The notes under the pieces: model-generated
What the model was told of the DNA's origin: nothing
Database searches by the model: none
The model's input: the letters and a program-made list of their open reading frames with translations, nothing else
Position numbers and translations under genes: made by a program
Shown: one piece after another, positions 1 through 7,154 of the stretch
Numbering within the stretch: position 1 is the first letter of the stretch
Layout of the letters: the number at the start of each line of letters is the position of its first letter
From: a virus
Length of the DNA stretch: 35,270 nt
Strand: one strand, 5' to 3'
IMG/VR virus record: IMGVR_UViG_3300023108_000084
Location: 1-35,270 of that record

Positions 1-223
1 CGTTATATCTGTGAATACCTATATCCTTTAAATAAATATAAGCCCCAGGTCATAAGAGATACTGGATGGAGCTTTTAGTATATAGGGGTAGGTTTATATG
101 GCCACATAAAAGGGCCCGTAATATAGTTATTTAGGCTGTTTAATCAAAGTATCAAACGATACCCTGGTTAACACTATAGCCTTGTAATTATTACCCTTTT
201 GTGTTCATGGCCCTATGGCTTTA

Positions 224-416
224 GTAGCCAAATACACCTATGCGAGCCAAATCTTTTTTAGAATTATTCTAAACTACAACCGCCCAAAGCCCAAAGCCAA
301 CGGCGTTGCAGGCTCTAACCCAAGAGTATCAGGCGATATAGGCCCTAGGCCTGGGGCGTGGGGGTAGCTATGTAAGAATTTGTAGGGCCTAGATGGTAGC
401 AATACCTATGGCGAGC
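224..416. repeat. Imperfect direct repeat pair (224-247 and 396-416)
   Basis: Both copies read GTAGC, then AATAC, CTATG and CGAGC in the same order. The first has short insertions (CA and AC) and the second has one extra G. They are 172 bases apart in non-coding DNA. The second copy overlaps the left arm of an inverted repeat (392-401 with 455-466). A protein-binding or RNA-structural role is possible but unproven. Confidence 0.45.
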
Positions 417-424
417 TGAGGCTT

Positions 425-445
425 GGGGTGTACAACCCCTTTTTT
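425..445 (+). terminator. Probable rho-independent terminator
   Basis: GGGGT (425-429), loop GTACA, ACCCC (435-439), then six T (440-445). The short G+C-rich stem followed at once by a T-tract is the classical intrinsic terminator layout on the + strand. It would end transcription entering from upstream of the window, before the portal operon. Confidence 0.65.
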
Positions 446-482
446 GCGGCAAAATGCTATACCATCGCCAGATATGGCCAAA

Positions 483-532
483 CAAAAACTATTTTGATCT
501 GGGATTACGCCAATCAAAACTTATTTTAACCT
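483..532. repeat. Two near-identical 18-base motifs upstream of the portal gene
   Basis: The motifs at 483-500 and 515-532 (CAAAAACTATTTTGATCT and CAAAACTTATTTTAACCT) match at 14 of 18 positions and are spaced 32 bases apart, about three helical turns. They lie between the terminator and the portal start, where a late promoter or operator would be expected. A -35-like TTGAGT follows at 532-537, but no good -10 box is at the right distance, so I do not call a promoter. Confidence 0.3.
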
Positions 533-579
533 TGAGTATATCCGTGATTGCTCTCTACTAACGTTTTAGGAAACACAAA

Positions 580-2211
580 ATGTCAATTAAATACACAAAT
601 AGTTCTATAGTTAAGTCTAGTAGAACTAACAAAGGGCCAGGATACCCTAATGATGAGTATCTTAGCCAGGTAAACGAATGGAAACGTAACAGAGCTGTTA
701 TACAAGGGCCTTCTTACACGAAGGATTACGATAGTGTACCTAGTTCTGACAACCTATTATTACCTTTTAATCCAACTATGACACAAGCCCAGTACGATTT
801 TTACAAAGCTGAGGCTGAAGTACCAGGAATTACTTCAGAGTTCTGTAAAATGATTATTGGTGGTCTATTAAGAAAACAACCCTTACTAGAGATAAGTAAT
901 GCACCTGAAGAGGCTAAGAAATGGGTGTTAGACGAGATAGGTTCTGATAAATCTAACCTAATATCGTTCTTATCTTCTGCTTTATGGGAAGAATTACAAA
1001 CATCTAGAGCCTGGATACAAATAGATTACCCAGTTGTAGATCTAGAAGCCCTAAGCCCAGAAGATCGTAAGGAAGTTAAACCTTATCCTGTGTTACATAC
1101 AGCCGAGAATATAGTAAATTGGTCTAGTATGGTAGATTACAAAGGTCAAGTTAAGTTAAATATGCTAATTACTAGATATTTCACTCTACAAGATGACCCT
1201 AACTCACCATATCACCCTAAATACATTGATACGGTTAATGTACACAAGTTAGACGAGAATGGATTGTATATAATTGACAGTTTTATAAGAAACACATCAG
1301 ATACTCCTTCATTTATTGATGGTGGTATTGATTATAACTTTGATCAATTAACTGATGAGTGGATATCGACTGGAAGTAACTCAAATTTATTTATTAATGG
1401 TAAAAGAATGGATTTTATTCCATTTTACCCATTGAATGGTAGTATTGATACTGTTGACCCTATCATGACAGCTATTGTTAATCGTGAGATTGGTCTATAC
1501 AACAAGATATCAAGACGTAACCATTTATTATATTTATCTGCTACATACACGCCAGTGGTGAAATCAGATGCATTAACTGACACAGAGAAGAATGACCTAG
1601 TAAGACAAGGCTTAGGTACTTGGATGTTTGTTAATAAGGATGATAGTGTTGAAACATTATCAACTCCTACTGATGCATTGAAGGATATGGAGGCGGCTAT
1701 AAAGAATAGTTATGATGAATTGACTAGAATTGGTGTTAAGATGTTAAGCCTAGAGCCTAACAACTCCGATCAATCTGGTGTAGCCTTATCTTTAAGAAAC
1801 GCATCTCAGAACGCGGCTTTAGCTAGTTTGAATGCTAAAGTATCTGAGTCTATGAAGAAGATAATTAAACATATGGTTAATTGGAGATATGATATTAATA
1901 TCCAGGAAACTGATATTAGATTTAACTTATCAAGTGACTTCAACCCATCACCTAGGGGTGCTGATTGGATGAGATTGATAACTGAATGGTATCAGAATGG
2001 ATTAATACCAAGATCTACATTTATCGAAGTAGCTAAAAACAATGATGCTCTACCAACTGATTATGACGATACGAATGGCCAAAATGAAATAAGCCAGGAT
2101 GATCGTATTATATCACCAAGAGAGCAATACGAAAAAGAGCTTGCATCTTTAGAGTCTTCTAATGATAATTCTGATGATGACGAAGAACAAGATCAAGCTA
2201 ATGAAGAATAG
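580..2211 (+). CDS. Portal protein (DUF4055-type)
   Basis: This 543-residue protein looks like a DUF4055-family phage portal, the dodecameric ring at the capsid vertex through which DNA is packaged and to which the connector binds. The N-terminal part has the family-like stretch with 'YKAEAEVPGITSEF' and 'GGLLRKQPLLE' (about residues 83-107). The middle is the mixed clip/stem region, and the C-terminal 40 residues are acidic and Asn/Asp/Glu-rich. The start has an AGGAAA ribosome binding site about eight bases upstream (TTTTAGGAAACACAAAATG). It opens the structural operon, and its last codons overlap the SpeD-like gene. Terminase is not in the window, so it probably lies upstream of position 1. 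Confidence 0.85.
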   Translation: MSIKYTNSSIVKSSRTNKGPGYPNDEYLSQVNEWKRNRAVIQGPSYTKDYDSVPSSDNLLLPFNPTMTQAQYDFYKAEAEVPGITSEFCKMIIGGLLRKQPLLEISNAPEEAKKWVLDEIGSDKSNLISFLSSALWEELQTSRAWIQIDYPVVDLEALSPEDRKEVKPYPVLHTAENIVNWSSMVDYKGQVKLNMLITRYFTLQDDPNSPYHPKYIDTVNVHKLDENGLYIIDSFIRNTSDTPSFIDGGIDYNFDQLTDEWISTGSNSNLFINGKRMDFIPFYPLNGSIDTVDPIMTAIVNREIGLYNKISRRNHLLYLSATYTPVVKSDALTDTEKNDLVRQGLGTWMFVNKDDSVETLSTPTDALKDMEAAIKNSYDELTRIGVKMLSLEPNNSDQSGVALSLRNASQNAALASLNAKVSESMKKIIKHMVNWRYDINIQETDIRFNLSSDFNPSPRGADWMRLITEWYQNGLIPRSTFIEVAKNNDALPTDYDDTNGQNEISQDDRIISPREQYEKELASLESSNDNSDDDEEQDQANEE

Positions 2212-2593
2212 TTTATTGATTCATAAGCATTTAATTATTAGAGCTGAGATTAATAATCCGCCAAAAGATACTGAAGAGTTATCTGAATGGATGAAGGAAT
2301 TAACTCAGCTCATTAATATGAAAATAATGCTTGGCCCTTATGTTGCCTATTGTGAAACACCAGGTAACAGGGGTATCACGGGAGTAGCTGTTATTGAGAC
2401 ATCTCATATTGCAATGCATGTATGGGATGAGATAACTCCAGGACTTATGCAATTTGATGTGTATAGTTGTGCTGAGTTTGACCCATATATGATAGCTGAT
2501 AAAATTAAAAAAGATTTTGACGTAACTAAAATAGACTATAAATTTTTAAATAGGGAGACAGGCCTAAAGCCTATACGTCTCAAAAATAAATAG
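2201..2593 (+). CDS. speD: S-adenosylmethionine decarboxylase-like pyruvoyl enzyme (SpeD family)
   Basis: The 130-residue product resembles bacterial class 1B AdoMet decarboxylase, which self-cleaves to make a pyruvoyl group and yields the aminopropyl donor for spermidine. Aligned by eye to the Thermotoga enzyme, the cleavage serine is Ser68 (motif ETSHIAMHVWDE), the catalytic His is His73, the catalytic Cys is Cys90 (DVYSC), and Glu77 is kept. The processing Ser55 equivalent is Thr60. The residue before the cleavage serine is Thr rather than the usual Glu. The open frame extends upstream to 2162, but the family begins near residue 7 (LIHKHLIIRAE), so I start at ATG 2201, overlapping the portal stop by 11 bases. 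Some SpeD homologues have become ornithine or arginine decarboxylases, so the substrate is uncertain. Confidence 0.8.
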   Translation: MKNSLLIHKHLIIRAEINNPPKDTEELSEWMKELTQLINMKIMLGPYVAYCETPGNRGITGVAVIETSHIAMHVWDEITPGLMQFDVYSCAEFDPYMIADKIKKDFDVTKIDYKFLNRETGLKPIRLKNK

Positions 2594-2613
2594 TTTATAC
2601 TAAGGGGGCTAGT

Positions 2614-2703
2614 ATGAATTGGTTTATATTTAATACAATAATACTAACACTTTTATTCTCACTTGCTTTATGGCAAGGGGGATGGTTTGGAAGGATTTTA
2701 TGA
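2614..2703 (+). CDS. Small single-pass membrane protein (29 aa)
   Basis: A short frame, MNWFIFNTIILTLLFSLALW..., with one hydrophobic helix (about residues 4-20) and a Gly/Trp-rich end (QGGWFGRIL). It has a strong ribosome binding site (AAGGGGG, about eight bases upstream), and its stop overlaps the next start (ATGA at 2700-2703). That tight coupling supports a real gene. Function unknown; it is too short to assign to a holin family. Confidence 0.5.
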   Translation: MNWFIFNTIILTLLFSLALWQGGWFGRIL

Positions 2704-3122
2704 GTAATAATAAGCCTCTAAATATTTCGGAAGAATCTAAGGTCGCAATGCCGATGAAAACCGTAGCTTCACTAATCGCTATGGTCGCAATTGGAACCTG
2801 GGCTTATTTCGGGGTAATAGAGACACAAAATAATTTAAGGTCTAGATTGAACTTAATGGAAAAAGATTTAGTTGAGAATACTGATTTTAGAATCAAGTGG
2901 CCAAGAGGACAATTAGGTTCATTGCCCGCTGATTCTGAACAATTCATGCTTATTGAAGATCTATATAAACAAGTAGAGAAACTTCAAACACAACAAGAAT
3001 CTGGAATGCATAACAAGGTCAATATAGAGTTTTTACAAAAACAAATGAGTAAAGCTTTAGAAGATATTGAAGAGTTAAAAGATTCTCAAAGGATAATAAT
3101 AAATAACAACGGAACACACTAA
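2700..3122 (+). CDS. Membrane-anchored coiled-coil protein, function unknown
   Basis: The 140-residue product has a short polar N-terminus, one transmembrane helix (about residues 20-41, ending TWAYFGVIE), a conserved-looking middle (DFRIKWPRGQLG, SLPADSEQFMLIEDLYKQVE) and a C-terminal coiled coil (about 85-135). The ATG at 2700 is preferred over 2670 because it has an AAGGA site nearby (GGAAGGATTTTATG) and overlaps the previous stop. From memory, very similar sequences recur in marine phages without known function. The type II topology recalls inner-membrane spanins, but no outer-membrane partner is evident. A role in lysis, infection or envelope association is open. Confidence 0.65.
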   Translation: MSNNKPLNISEESKVAMPMKTVASLIAMVAIGTWAYFGVIETQNNLRSRLNLMEKDLVENTDFRIKWPRGQLGSLPADSEQFMLIEDLYKQVEKLQTQQESGMHNKVNIEFLQKQMSKALEDIEELKDSQRIIINNNGTH

Positions 3123-3415
3123 TGATTAAGACACTAGTATTTTTATGCACCATGATGAATGGTGAATTAGTAAAACAGACTATGATGGAATCAAAGGTAG
3201 ATTGTTTAAAAGAAAAACGTAAAATTGAAAGAAAACACATAACTGATACATCTATGACATTTATGTGTGATGAACTAAAAGCGGAAATTAAACATGACGC
3301 TGATGGAAACATACAAATAGTTAAAATAATACAAGATATGAAATCAGGTATGCATGATGATAAACATGGTGGTATTAAATCTGACATATCTAAAATGGAA
3401 CACAAAGGACATTAA
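3122..3415 (+). CDS. Small cysteine-containing protein (paralogue A)
   Basis: This 97-residue protein overlaps the previous stop by one base (TAATG). It has a short hydrophobic start ending in Cys (MIKTLVFLC), a Gly a few residues on, then Cys28 (KVDCLKEKR), Cys49 (FMCDELKAEIKH) and a His/Lys/Asp-rich tail. The same pattern (hydrophobic strand with Cys, Gly, DCL/TCLKxKR, YMC, AEIxH-DG) recurs in the next gene, so these are tandem paralogues. The N-terminus is too short for a convincing signal peptide, and no lipobox fits. Function unknown; the His-rich tail could bind metal. Confidence 0.6.
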   Translation: MIKTLVFLCTMMNGELVKQTMMESKVDCLKEKRKIERKHITDTSMTFMCDELKAEIKHDADGNIQIVKIIQDMKSGMHDDKHGGIKSDISKMEHKGH

Positions 3416-3416
3416 C

Positions 3417-3635
3417 ATGGTAACTAAGGTAGTAGCCTTGTGTCTATTTCTTAGTGGTACTTTAATAGAACATCGTATCCAAGATGATATGCGAACATGC
3501 CTTAAACATAAAAGAGAAGCTGAAAGGCAATATAAGCCTAACTTAACTTATATGTGCGGAAACGTAGAGGCTGAGATTGAACATAACATAGATGGTTCAC
3601 CTACTATTAAGATGATAATAACTAAGGCCGATTAA
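3417..3635 (+). CDS. Small cysteine-containing protein (paralogue B)
   Basis: The 72-residue product begins MVTKVVALCLFLSG. I use ATG 3417 because AAAGGA lies about eight bases upstream; an in-frame ATG at 3354 lies inside the previous gene. It aligns by eye with paralogue A: Cys9, then Cys28 (RTCLKHKREAER), Cys46 (YMCGNVEAEIEHN) and DGSPTIKMI against DGNIQIVKI. It lacks A's His-rich tail. The paired genes suggest local duplication. Function unknown. Confidence 0.6.
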   Translation: MVTKVVALCLFLSGTLIEHRIQDDMRTCLKHKREAERQYKPNLTYMCGNVEAEIEHNIDGSPTIKMIITKAD

Positions 3636-3645
3636 TTTAAAAACA

Positions 3646-3729
3646 ATGAAATATATACTGTACACTTTTTTAGGATTGTACTTAGTAAGTATTACAGTGT
3701 TAGCCGCTAACGCTATAGCTGTAATTTAA
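3646..3729 (+). CDS. Possible 27-aa membrane peptide
   Basis: A short frame, MKYILYTFLGLYLVSITVLA..., composed almost wholly of one hydrophobic helix. No ribosome binding site is obvious, and it sits in the 117-base gap before nrdA. Similar tiny membrane frames at 2614 and 5507 make it plausible, but it could be chance. Confidence 0.3.
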   Translation: MKYILYTFLGLYLVSITVLAANAIAVI

Positions 3730-3752
3730 TAACGTAAAGGTAATTAAATAAT

Positions 3753-5507
3753 ATGATAATAAATGATAGAGATAATTTACTAACAGATTTTGGTAAAACA
3801 ACATTAAAAGATAGGTATTTATTACCAGAGGAAAATTCACCACAAGAAGCATTTATGAGAGCGGCTAAAGCTTACTCTGATAATGATGAGATGGCTCAAA
3901 GGATTTATGACTATGCATCTAAATTGTGGTTTATGTACTCAACGCCAGTACTAAGTAACGGAGGTACAGGTCGAGGTATGCCTATTTCATGTTTTTTAAA
4001 TTATGTAGGCGATAGTAGAGAGGGATTAACAGCTCATTATACTGAGAATGCCTGGTTAACATCTATTGGTGGTGGTATTGGTGGATATTGGGGTGATATT
4101 AGATCAGATGGTACATTAACATCTGGTGGTTCTCAATCATCTGGTTCAATACCGTTCTTACACGTAGTTGATAGTGAGATAATGGCGTTCTCTCAAGGTA
4201 AGACTAGAAGAGGAAGTTATGCGGCTTATATGGATATTACTCATCCTGAGATCTTAGAATTCTTAGATATAAGAAAACCAAGTGGTGGTGATATACACAG
4301 AAAATGCCTAAACTTACATCATGGTATTAATATTACTAATGAGTTTATGGAATTGATTGAGAAGTGTATTTCTGAACCTACTTATGATGATACCTGGAAA
4401 CTTATTGACCCTCATACAAAAGAAGTTGTTAAAGAAGTTTCTGCAAGAGAGTTGTGGCAAAAGATATTAGAAAATCGAGTTGCTACTGGTGAGCCGTATG
4501 TCTGTTATATTGATCATATTAATGATGCATTACCTGAAACACAAAAAGCTTTAGGTTTAAAAGTTAATCATTCTAATTTATGTACTGAGATAACATTACC
4601 AACAGATGAAGATAGAACTGCTGTGTGTTGTTTATCTAGTGTAAATCTTGAGACATATGATGAGTGGAAGGATAATAAATTATTTATATCTGATTTAGTT
4701 AGATTTTTAGATAATGTACTAACTAACTTTATTGAAAATGCACCTGATAGTGTATTCAGAGCTAAATACTCTGCAACACAAGAAAGATCTATTGGTTTAG
4801 GGGCTATGGGCTTTCATGCATACTTACAGAAATGTAATATACCATTTGAGTCTGCTTTAGCTAAAGCCAAAAACCTACAGATGTTTAAACATATCAAAGC
4901 TGAGGCTGTAGCTGAAAGTAAAAGATTAGCTATTAAGCGTGGTGAGGCTCCTGATATGGAAGGTACTGGAATGAGGAATGCTCATTTACTTGCTATTGCA
5001 CCTAATGCCTCAAGCTCAATTATTTGTGGTACTACATCACCTTCAATTGAGCCTTACAGAGCTAATGCATATGTGCAAAAGACTATGAGTGGTTCATTCT
5101 TAGTTAAAAATAAATATTTAGAAAAACTATTAGAACAAAAAGGAATTAACAATGATAAAACGTGGACTTCAATACTTGCTAACAGGGGTTCGATATTGCA
5201 TCTCAAAGATCTATCAGATTATGAAAAAGATGTTTTTAAAACTAGTATCGAAATTAACCAACAATGGATAATAGAACACGCGGCTGATAGGCAAGAGTTT
5301 ATATGCCAAGGCCAAAGTGTTAACGTTTTTGTACCAGCTGATGTGAATATAAAAGAATTACATGATATTCATTACCTGGCCTGGAAGAGAAAACTTAAAA
5401 CATTATACTATTGTAGAAGTGAGGCTATTAAAAGAGCTGAACTTGTATCATTAAAAGTTGAAAGAACAATAATACCTGAGGCTGAATGTTTGGCTTGTGA
5501 GGGATAA
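3753..5507 (+). CDS. nrdA: Class I ribonucleoside-diphosphate reductase, alpha subunit
   Basis: NrdA reduces ribonucleoside diphosphates to deoxynucleotides, with the radical supplied by NrdB. At 584 residues it is much shorter than E. coli NrdA and starts directly in the barrel region, so it has no N-terminal ATP cone; dATP feedback inhibition is therefore probably lost. Catalytic features seen (numbers approximate): Cys80 (MPISC), the NLCTE motif near 275-279 (Asn, thiyl Cys, Glu), the second redox Cys near 292 (AVCCLSS), the radical-transfer Tyr pair near 551-552 (KTLYYCRS) and a C-terminal CLAC pair for re-reduction. AAAGG lies about 13 bases before the ATG. It forms a cluster with nrdB, split only by a 39-aa membrane protein. 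No glutaredoxin is seen. Confidence 0.95.
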   Translation: MIINDRDNLLTDFGKTTLKDRYLLPEENSPQEAFMRAAKAYSDNDEMAQRIYDYASKLWFMYSTPVLSNGGTGRGMPISCFLNYVGDSREGLTAHYTENAWLTSIGGGIGGYWGDIRSDGTLTSGGSQSSGSIPFLHVVDSEIMAFSQGKTRRGSYAAYMDITHPEILEFLDIRKPSGGDIHRKCLNLHHGINITNEFMELIEKCISEPTYDDTWKLIDPHTKEVVKEVSARELWQKILENRVATGEPYVCYIDHINDALPETQKALGLKVNHSNLCTEITLPTDEDRTAVCCLSSVNLETYDEWKDNKLFISDLVRFLDNVLTNFIENAPDSVFRAKYSATQERSIGLGAMGFHAYLQKCNIPFESALAKAKNLQMFKHIKAEAVAESKRLAIKRGEAPDMEGTGMRNAHLLAIAPNASSSIICGTTSPSIEPYRANAYVQKTMSGSFLVKNKYLEKLLEQKGINNDKTWTSILANRGSILHLKDLSDYEKDVFKTSIEINQQWIIEHAADRQEFICQGQSVNVFVPADVNIKELHDIHYLAWKRKLKTLYYCRSEAIKRAELVSLKVERTIIPEAECLACEG

Positions 5508-5626
5508 TGAAAAAACTAATAAAAGATTGGGGTTGGACTAATATAATTTTAGGAACCTTATTAGGTGGATATATAGGTTATGTATTTATATTAGCTCTAG
5601 CCAACACAATCTGTAACTGTATATAA
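5507..5626 (+). CDS. Small single-pass membrane protein (39 aa) between nrdA and nrdB
   Basis: The start overlaps the nrdA stop (TAATG), with GAGGG just upstream, and the stop lies eight bases before nrdB. The product has a charged N-terminus (MKKLIKDWGW), one Gly-rich hydrophobic helix (about residues 13-34, TNIILGTLLGGYIGYVFILA) and two Cys at the end (TICNC). Coupling to nrdA argues for a real gene. Function unknown. Confidence 0.5.
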   Translation: MKKLIKDWGWTNIILGTLLGGYIGYVFILALANTICNCI

Positions 5627-5633
5627 GGAAACT

Positions 5634-6587
5634 TTGAGTTTATTTAAGACAAGAACATATTATAAGCCATTTGATTATGAATGGGCGTTTGAGGCTTATG
5701 ACACAATGCAAAAGATGCATTGGTTGCCCAGTGAAGTACCATTACATGAAGATGTACGTGACTGGAATGATAAACTTACTATTGAAGAGAAGAATTTAAT
5801 ATCACAAATATTAAAGTTCTTTACTCAAGGTGATGTTGATATAGCTCAGGCTTATCTAGACAGATATATACCTAAGTTTAAACCACCTGAAGTAAGAATG
5901 ATGTTAAGTTCTTTTGCATCAAGTGAGGCTAATCATGCTCATAGTTATTCATTATTAAATGATACAATAGGTGAAACACACTTAACTGACTATAAAGCAT
6001 TCCAAGAGTATAAAGAAATGCAAGATAAACATGAATACTTATTTAAAGATAAAGGTAAGGGTACTGAAGGTCTTATAAAAGACATTGCATGTTTTTCGGC
6101 TTTTGGTGAAGGCTTACAATTATTTGCATCATTCGTTATGCTACTAAACTTTCAAAGGTTTGGTAGAATGAAGGGTATGTGCCAAATAGTTACTTGGTCA
6201 ATTAGAGATGAAACTCATCATGTTGAAAGTATGATAAAATTATTCCATGCATTAGTAAAAGAAAACCCTAGTGTGTGGACTGAACAATTTAAAGCTGACA
6301 TATACCAAACAGCTAGAGATATGGTTGAACTAGAAGATAAATTTATAGATCTAGCATTTGATATGGGTGGTATACGAGGGTTAAAACCTGAAGAGGTTAA
6401 ACAATATATAAGATATATTGCTGATAGGCGACTATTACAATTATCTTTAAAACCAAATTACAAAGTTAAAGAGAATCCGTTAAGTTGGCTAGATTGGGTA
6501 ATTAATGGCGTTGAACACGCAAACTTTTTTGAAAATAGAGCTACTGAATATAACAAAGGTTCGATAACAGGAAGTTTGTGGGGATAA
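5634..6587 (+). CDS. nrdB: Class I ribonucleoside-diphosphate reductase, beta subunit
   Basis: NrdB houses the dinuclear metal site and the radical used by NrdA. By alignment to E. coli the ligands are Asp67 (TQGDVDI), Glu98 and His101 (SSEANHAHSY), the Glu in FGEGLQLF, and the Glu and His in IRDETHHVES. Tyr105 sits exactly seven residues after Glu98, as the radical tyrosine does (E. coli Glu115/Tyr122), and the Asp-to-Glu spacing of 31 also matches. That supports a tyrosyl-radical class Ia/Ib type. The start is TTG with AAGGAA three to four bases upstream; no nearby ATG fits. Its stop overlaps the next gene (TAATG). Confidence 0.93.
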   Translation: MSLFKTRTYYKPFDYEWAFEAYDTMQKMHWLPSEVPLHEDVRDWNDKLTIEEKNLISQILKFFTQGDVDIAQAYLDRYIPKFKPPEVRMMLSSFASSEANHAHSYSLLNDTIGETHLTDYKAFQEYKEMQDKHEYLFKDKGKGTEGLIKDIACFSAFGEGLQLFASFVMLLNFQRFGRMKGMCQIVTWSIRDETHHVESMIKLFHALVKENPSVWTEQFKADIYQTARDMVELEDKFIDLAFDMGGIRGLKPEEVKQYIRYIADRRLLQLSLKPNYKVKENPLSWLDWVINGVEHANFFENRATEYNKGSITGSLWG

Positions 6588-6808
6588 TGTCTAATTTTTT
6601 ATTAACTATATTTGTGTGTATGAGTACTAGTGGAACTTGTGCACCAGGTATATTGCAAGAGACTAAGTACAATGATTTATATGATTGTCTAGATGCTGGT
6701 TATCATAGATCTATAGAGGCTATAGCTGAAATAGGTAGAGAAGATACTAATGAGTTTGGATTTTTAGTTAGATTTACTTGTACTAAGGAGAAGATAACGG
6801 AGGCTTAA
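6587..6808 (+). CDS. Small cysteine-containing protein (related to paralogues A/B)
   Basis: This 73-residue protein is translationally coupled to nrdB (TAATG; the in-frame ATG at 6578 lies inside nrdB). It starts with a hydrophobic strand containing Cys (LLTIFVCMSTSGTC), then has YDCLDAGYHRS and a final FTC. The layout of hydrophobic-Cys, Gly, D-C-L and a late Cys resembles the two genes at 3122-3635, though identity is low. Small proteins of this kind are common in marine phages, as far as I recall, and uncharacterised. Disulfide bonding or metal binding is possible. Confidence 0.6.
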   Translation: MSNFLLTIFVCMSTSGTCAPGILQETKYNDLYDCLDAGYHRSIEAIAEIGREDTNEFGFLVRFTCTKEKITEA

Positions 6809-6809
6809 C

Positions 6810-7049
6810 ATGGCTAAGTATAAAGGCAGAACTGTAAAACTTAATAAACCTATGAGGGGTGATGTTAAGAAATTTAAAGTTTTTGTAAAGAATGCAAGCG
6901 GTAGAGTTGTTAAGGTTAACTTTGGCGACCCTAACATGAGAATACGTAAAAGTAATCCAAAAGCTCGTAAATCTTTTAGAGCTAGACACAATTGTGCTAA
7001 CCCAGGGCCTCGGACAAAAGCCAGGTATTGGTCGTGCAGGAAATGGTAA
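6810..7049 (+). CDS. Conserved small basic protein of marine phages
   Basis: The 79-residue, strongly basic product begins MAKYKGRTVKLNKPMRGDVKK and ends with a Cys/Trp/Arg motif (SFRARHNCANPGPRTKARYWSC). It has a very good GGAGG site about nine bases upstream. I recognise the C-terminal motif as recurring near the capsid genes of marine phages, but I know of no assigned function. The high charge and Cys residues would fit a nucleic-acid-binding or virion-internal protein; that is inference. Confidence 0.75.
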   Translation: MAKYKGRTVKLNKPMRGDVKKFKVFVKNASGRVVKVNFGDPNMRIRKSNPKARKSFRARHNCANPGPRTKARYWSCRKW

Positions 7050-7054
7050 TTCAT

Positions 7055-7153
7055 ATGGCTTATAAGAAAAAGAAATACAAAGGTAAATCTTGTTGGAAAG
7101 GTTATCGTAGAGGTAAAGGTAACAGTTGTATTAAAATGAAAAAAGGAAGATAG
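7055..7153 (+). CDS. Very small Lys-rich protein (32 aa)
   Basis: The frame MAYKKKKYKGKSCWKGYRRG... encodes 32 residues, of which about half are Lys or Arg, with two Cys. It sits directly behind the 79-aa basic protein and has AGGAAA about twelve bases upstream. Its basic composition and Cys/Trp use match that neighbour. Function unknown; it may be a nucleic-acid-binding virion or scaffold-associated peptide. Confidence 0.5.
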   Translation: MAYKKKKYKGKSCWKGYRRGKGNSCIKMKKGR

Positions 7154-7154
7154 G

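Larger units (their letters stand above)
1..579. other. Non-coding, relatively G+C-rich region upstream of the portal gene
   Basis: I see no convincing gene here in any frame. The stretch is visibly richer in G+C than the coding DNA, with runs such as GGCCCTAGGCCTGGGGCG near 341-359 and a tandem GCCCAAA pair near 283-299. It holds a small hairpin (TGGCT/AGCCA, 216-230), an imperfect direct repeat (224-247 and 396-416), a terminator-like hairpin (425-445), and inverted repeats (GATGGTA-GCA at 392-401 against TGCTATACCATC at 455-466, and TGGCGA at 409-414 against TCGCCA at 465-470). No tRNA T-loop was found. By position it could carry a packaging site, an origin or late-transcription control; that is inference. 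Confidence 0.6.

Noticed and set aside
532-561. Sigma-70 promoter TTGAGT with TACTAA before the portal gene
   Set aside because: The -10 box matches poorly (three of six) although the spacing is acceptable; not enough to call.
1-579. tRNA or other known RNA gene in the non-coding start region
   Set aside because: No T-arm consensus or cloverleaf could be found, and no recognisable riboswitch core; only short hairpins are visible.
2162-2200. Upstream extension of the SpeD-like gene to ATG 2162
   Set aside because: The extra 13 residues are a low-complexity out-of-frame read of the portal C-terminus and lie outside the family's normal N-terminus.
3019-3405. Minus-strand open frame opposite the small cysteine genes
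   Set aside because: It lies wholly opposite well-supported coupled + strand genes, has a low-complexity hydrophobic product, and no start signal was seen. All other minus-strand frames (for example 6764-7327, 9009-9194, 15592-15819, 17644-17931, 30936-31247, 33403-33723) are likewise shadows of real genes.
2700-3635. Spanin pair (membrane coiled-coil protein plus a small lipoprotein)
   Set aside because: The coiled-coil protein has suitable topology, but the following small proteins have no lipobox and too short an N-terminal hydrophobic segment for an outer-membrane lipoprotein.
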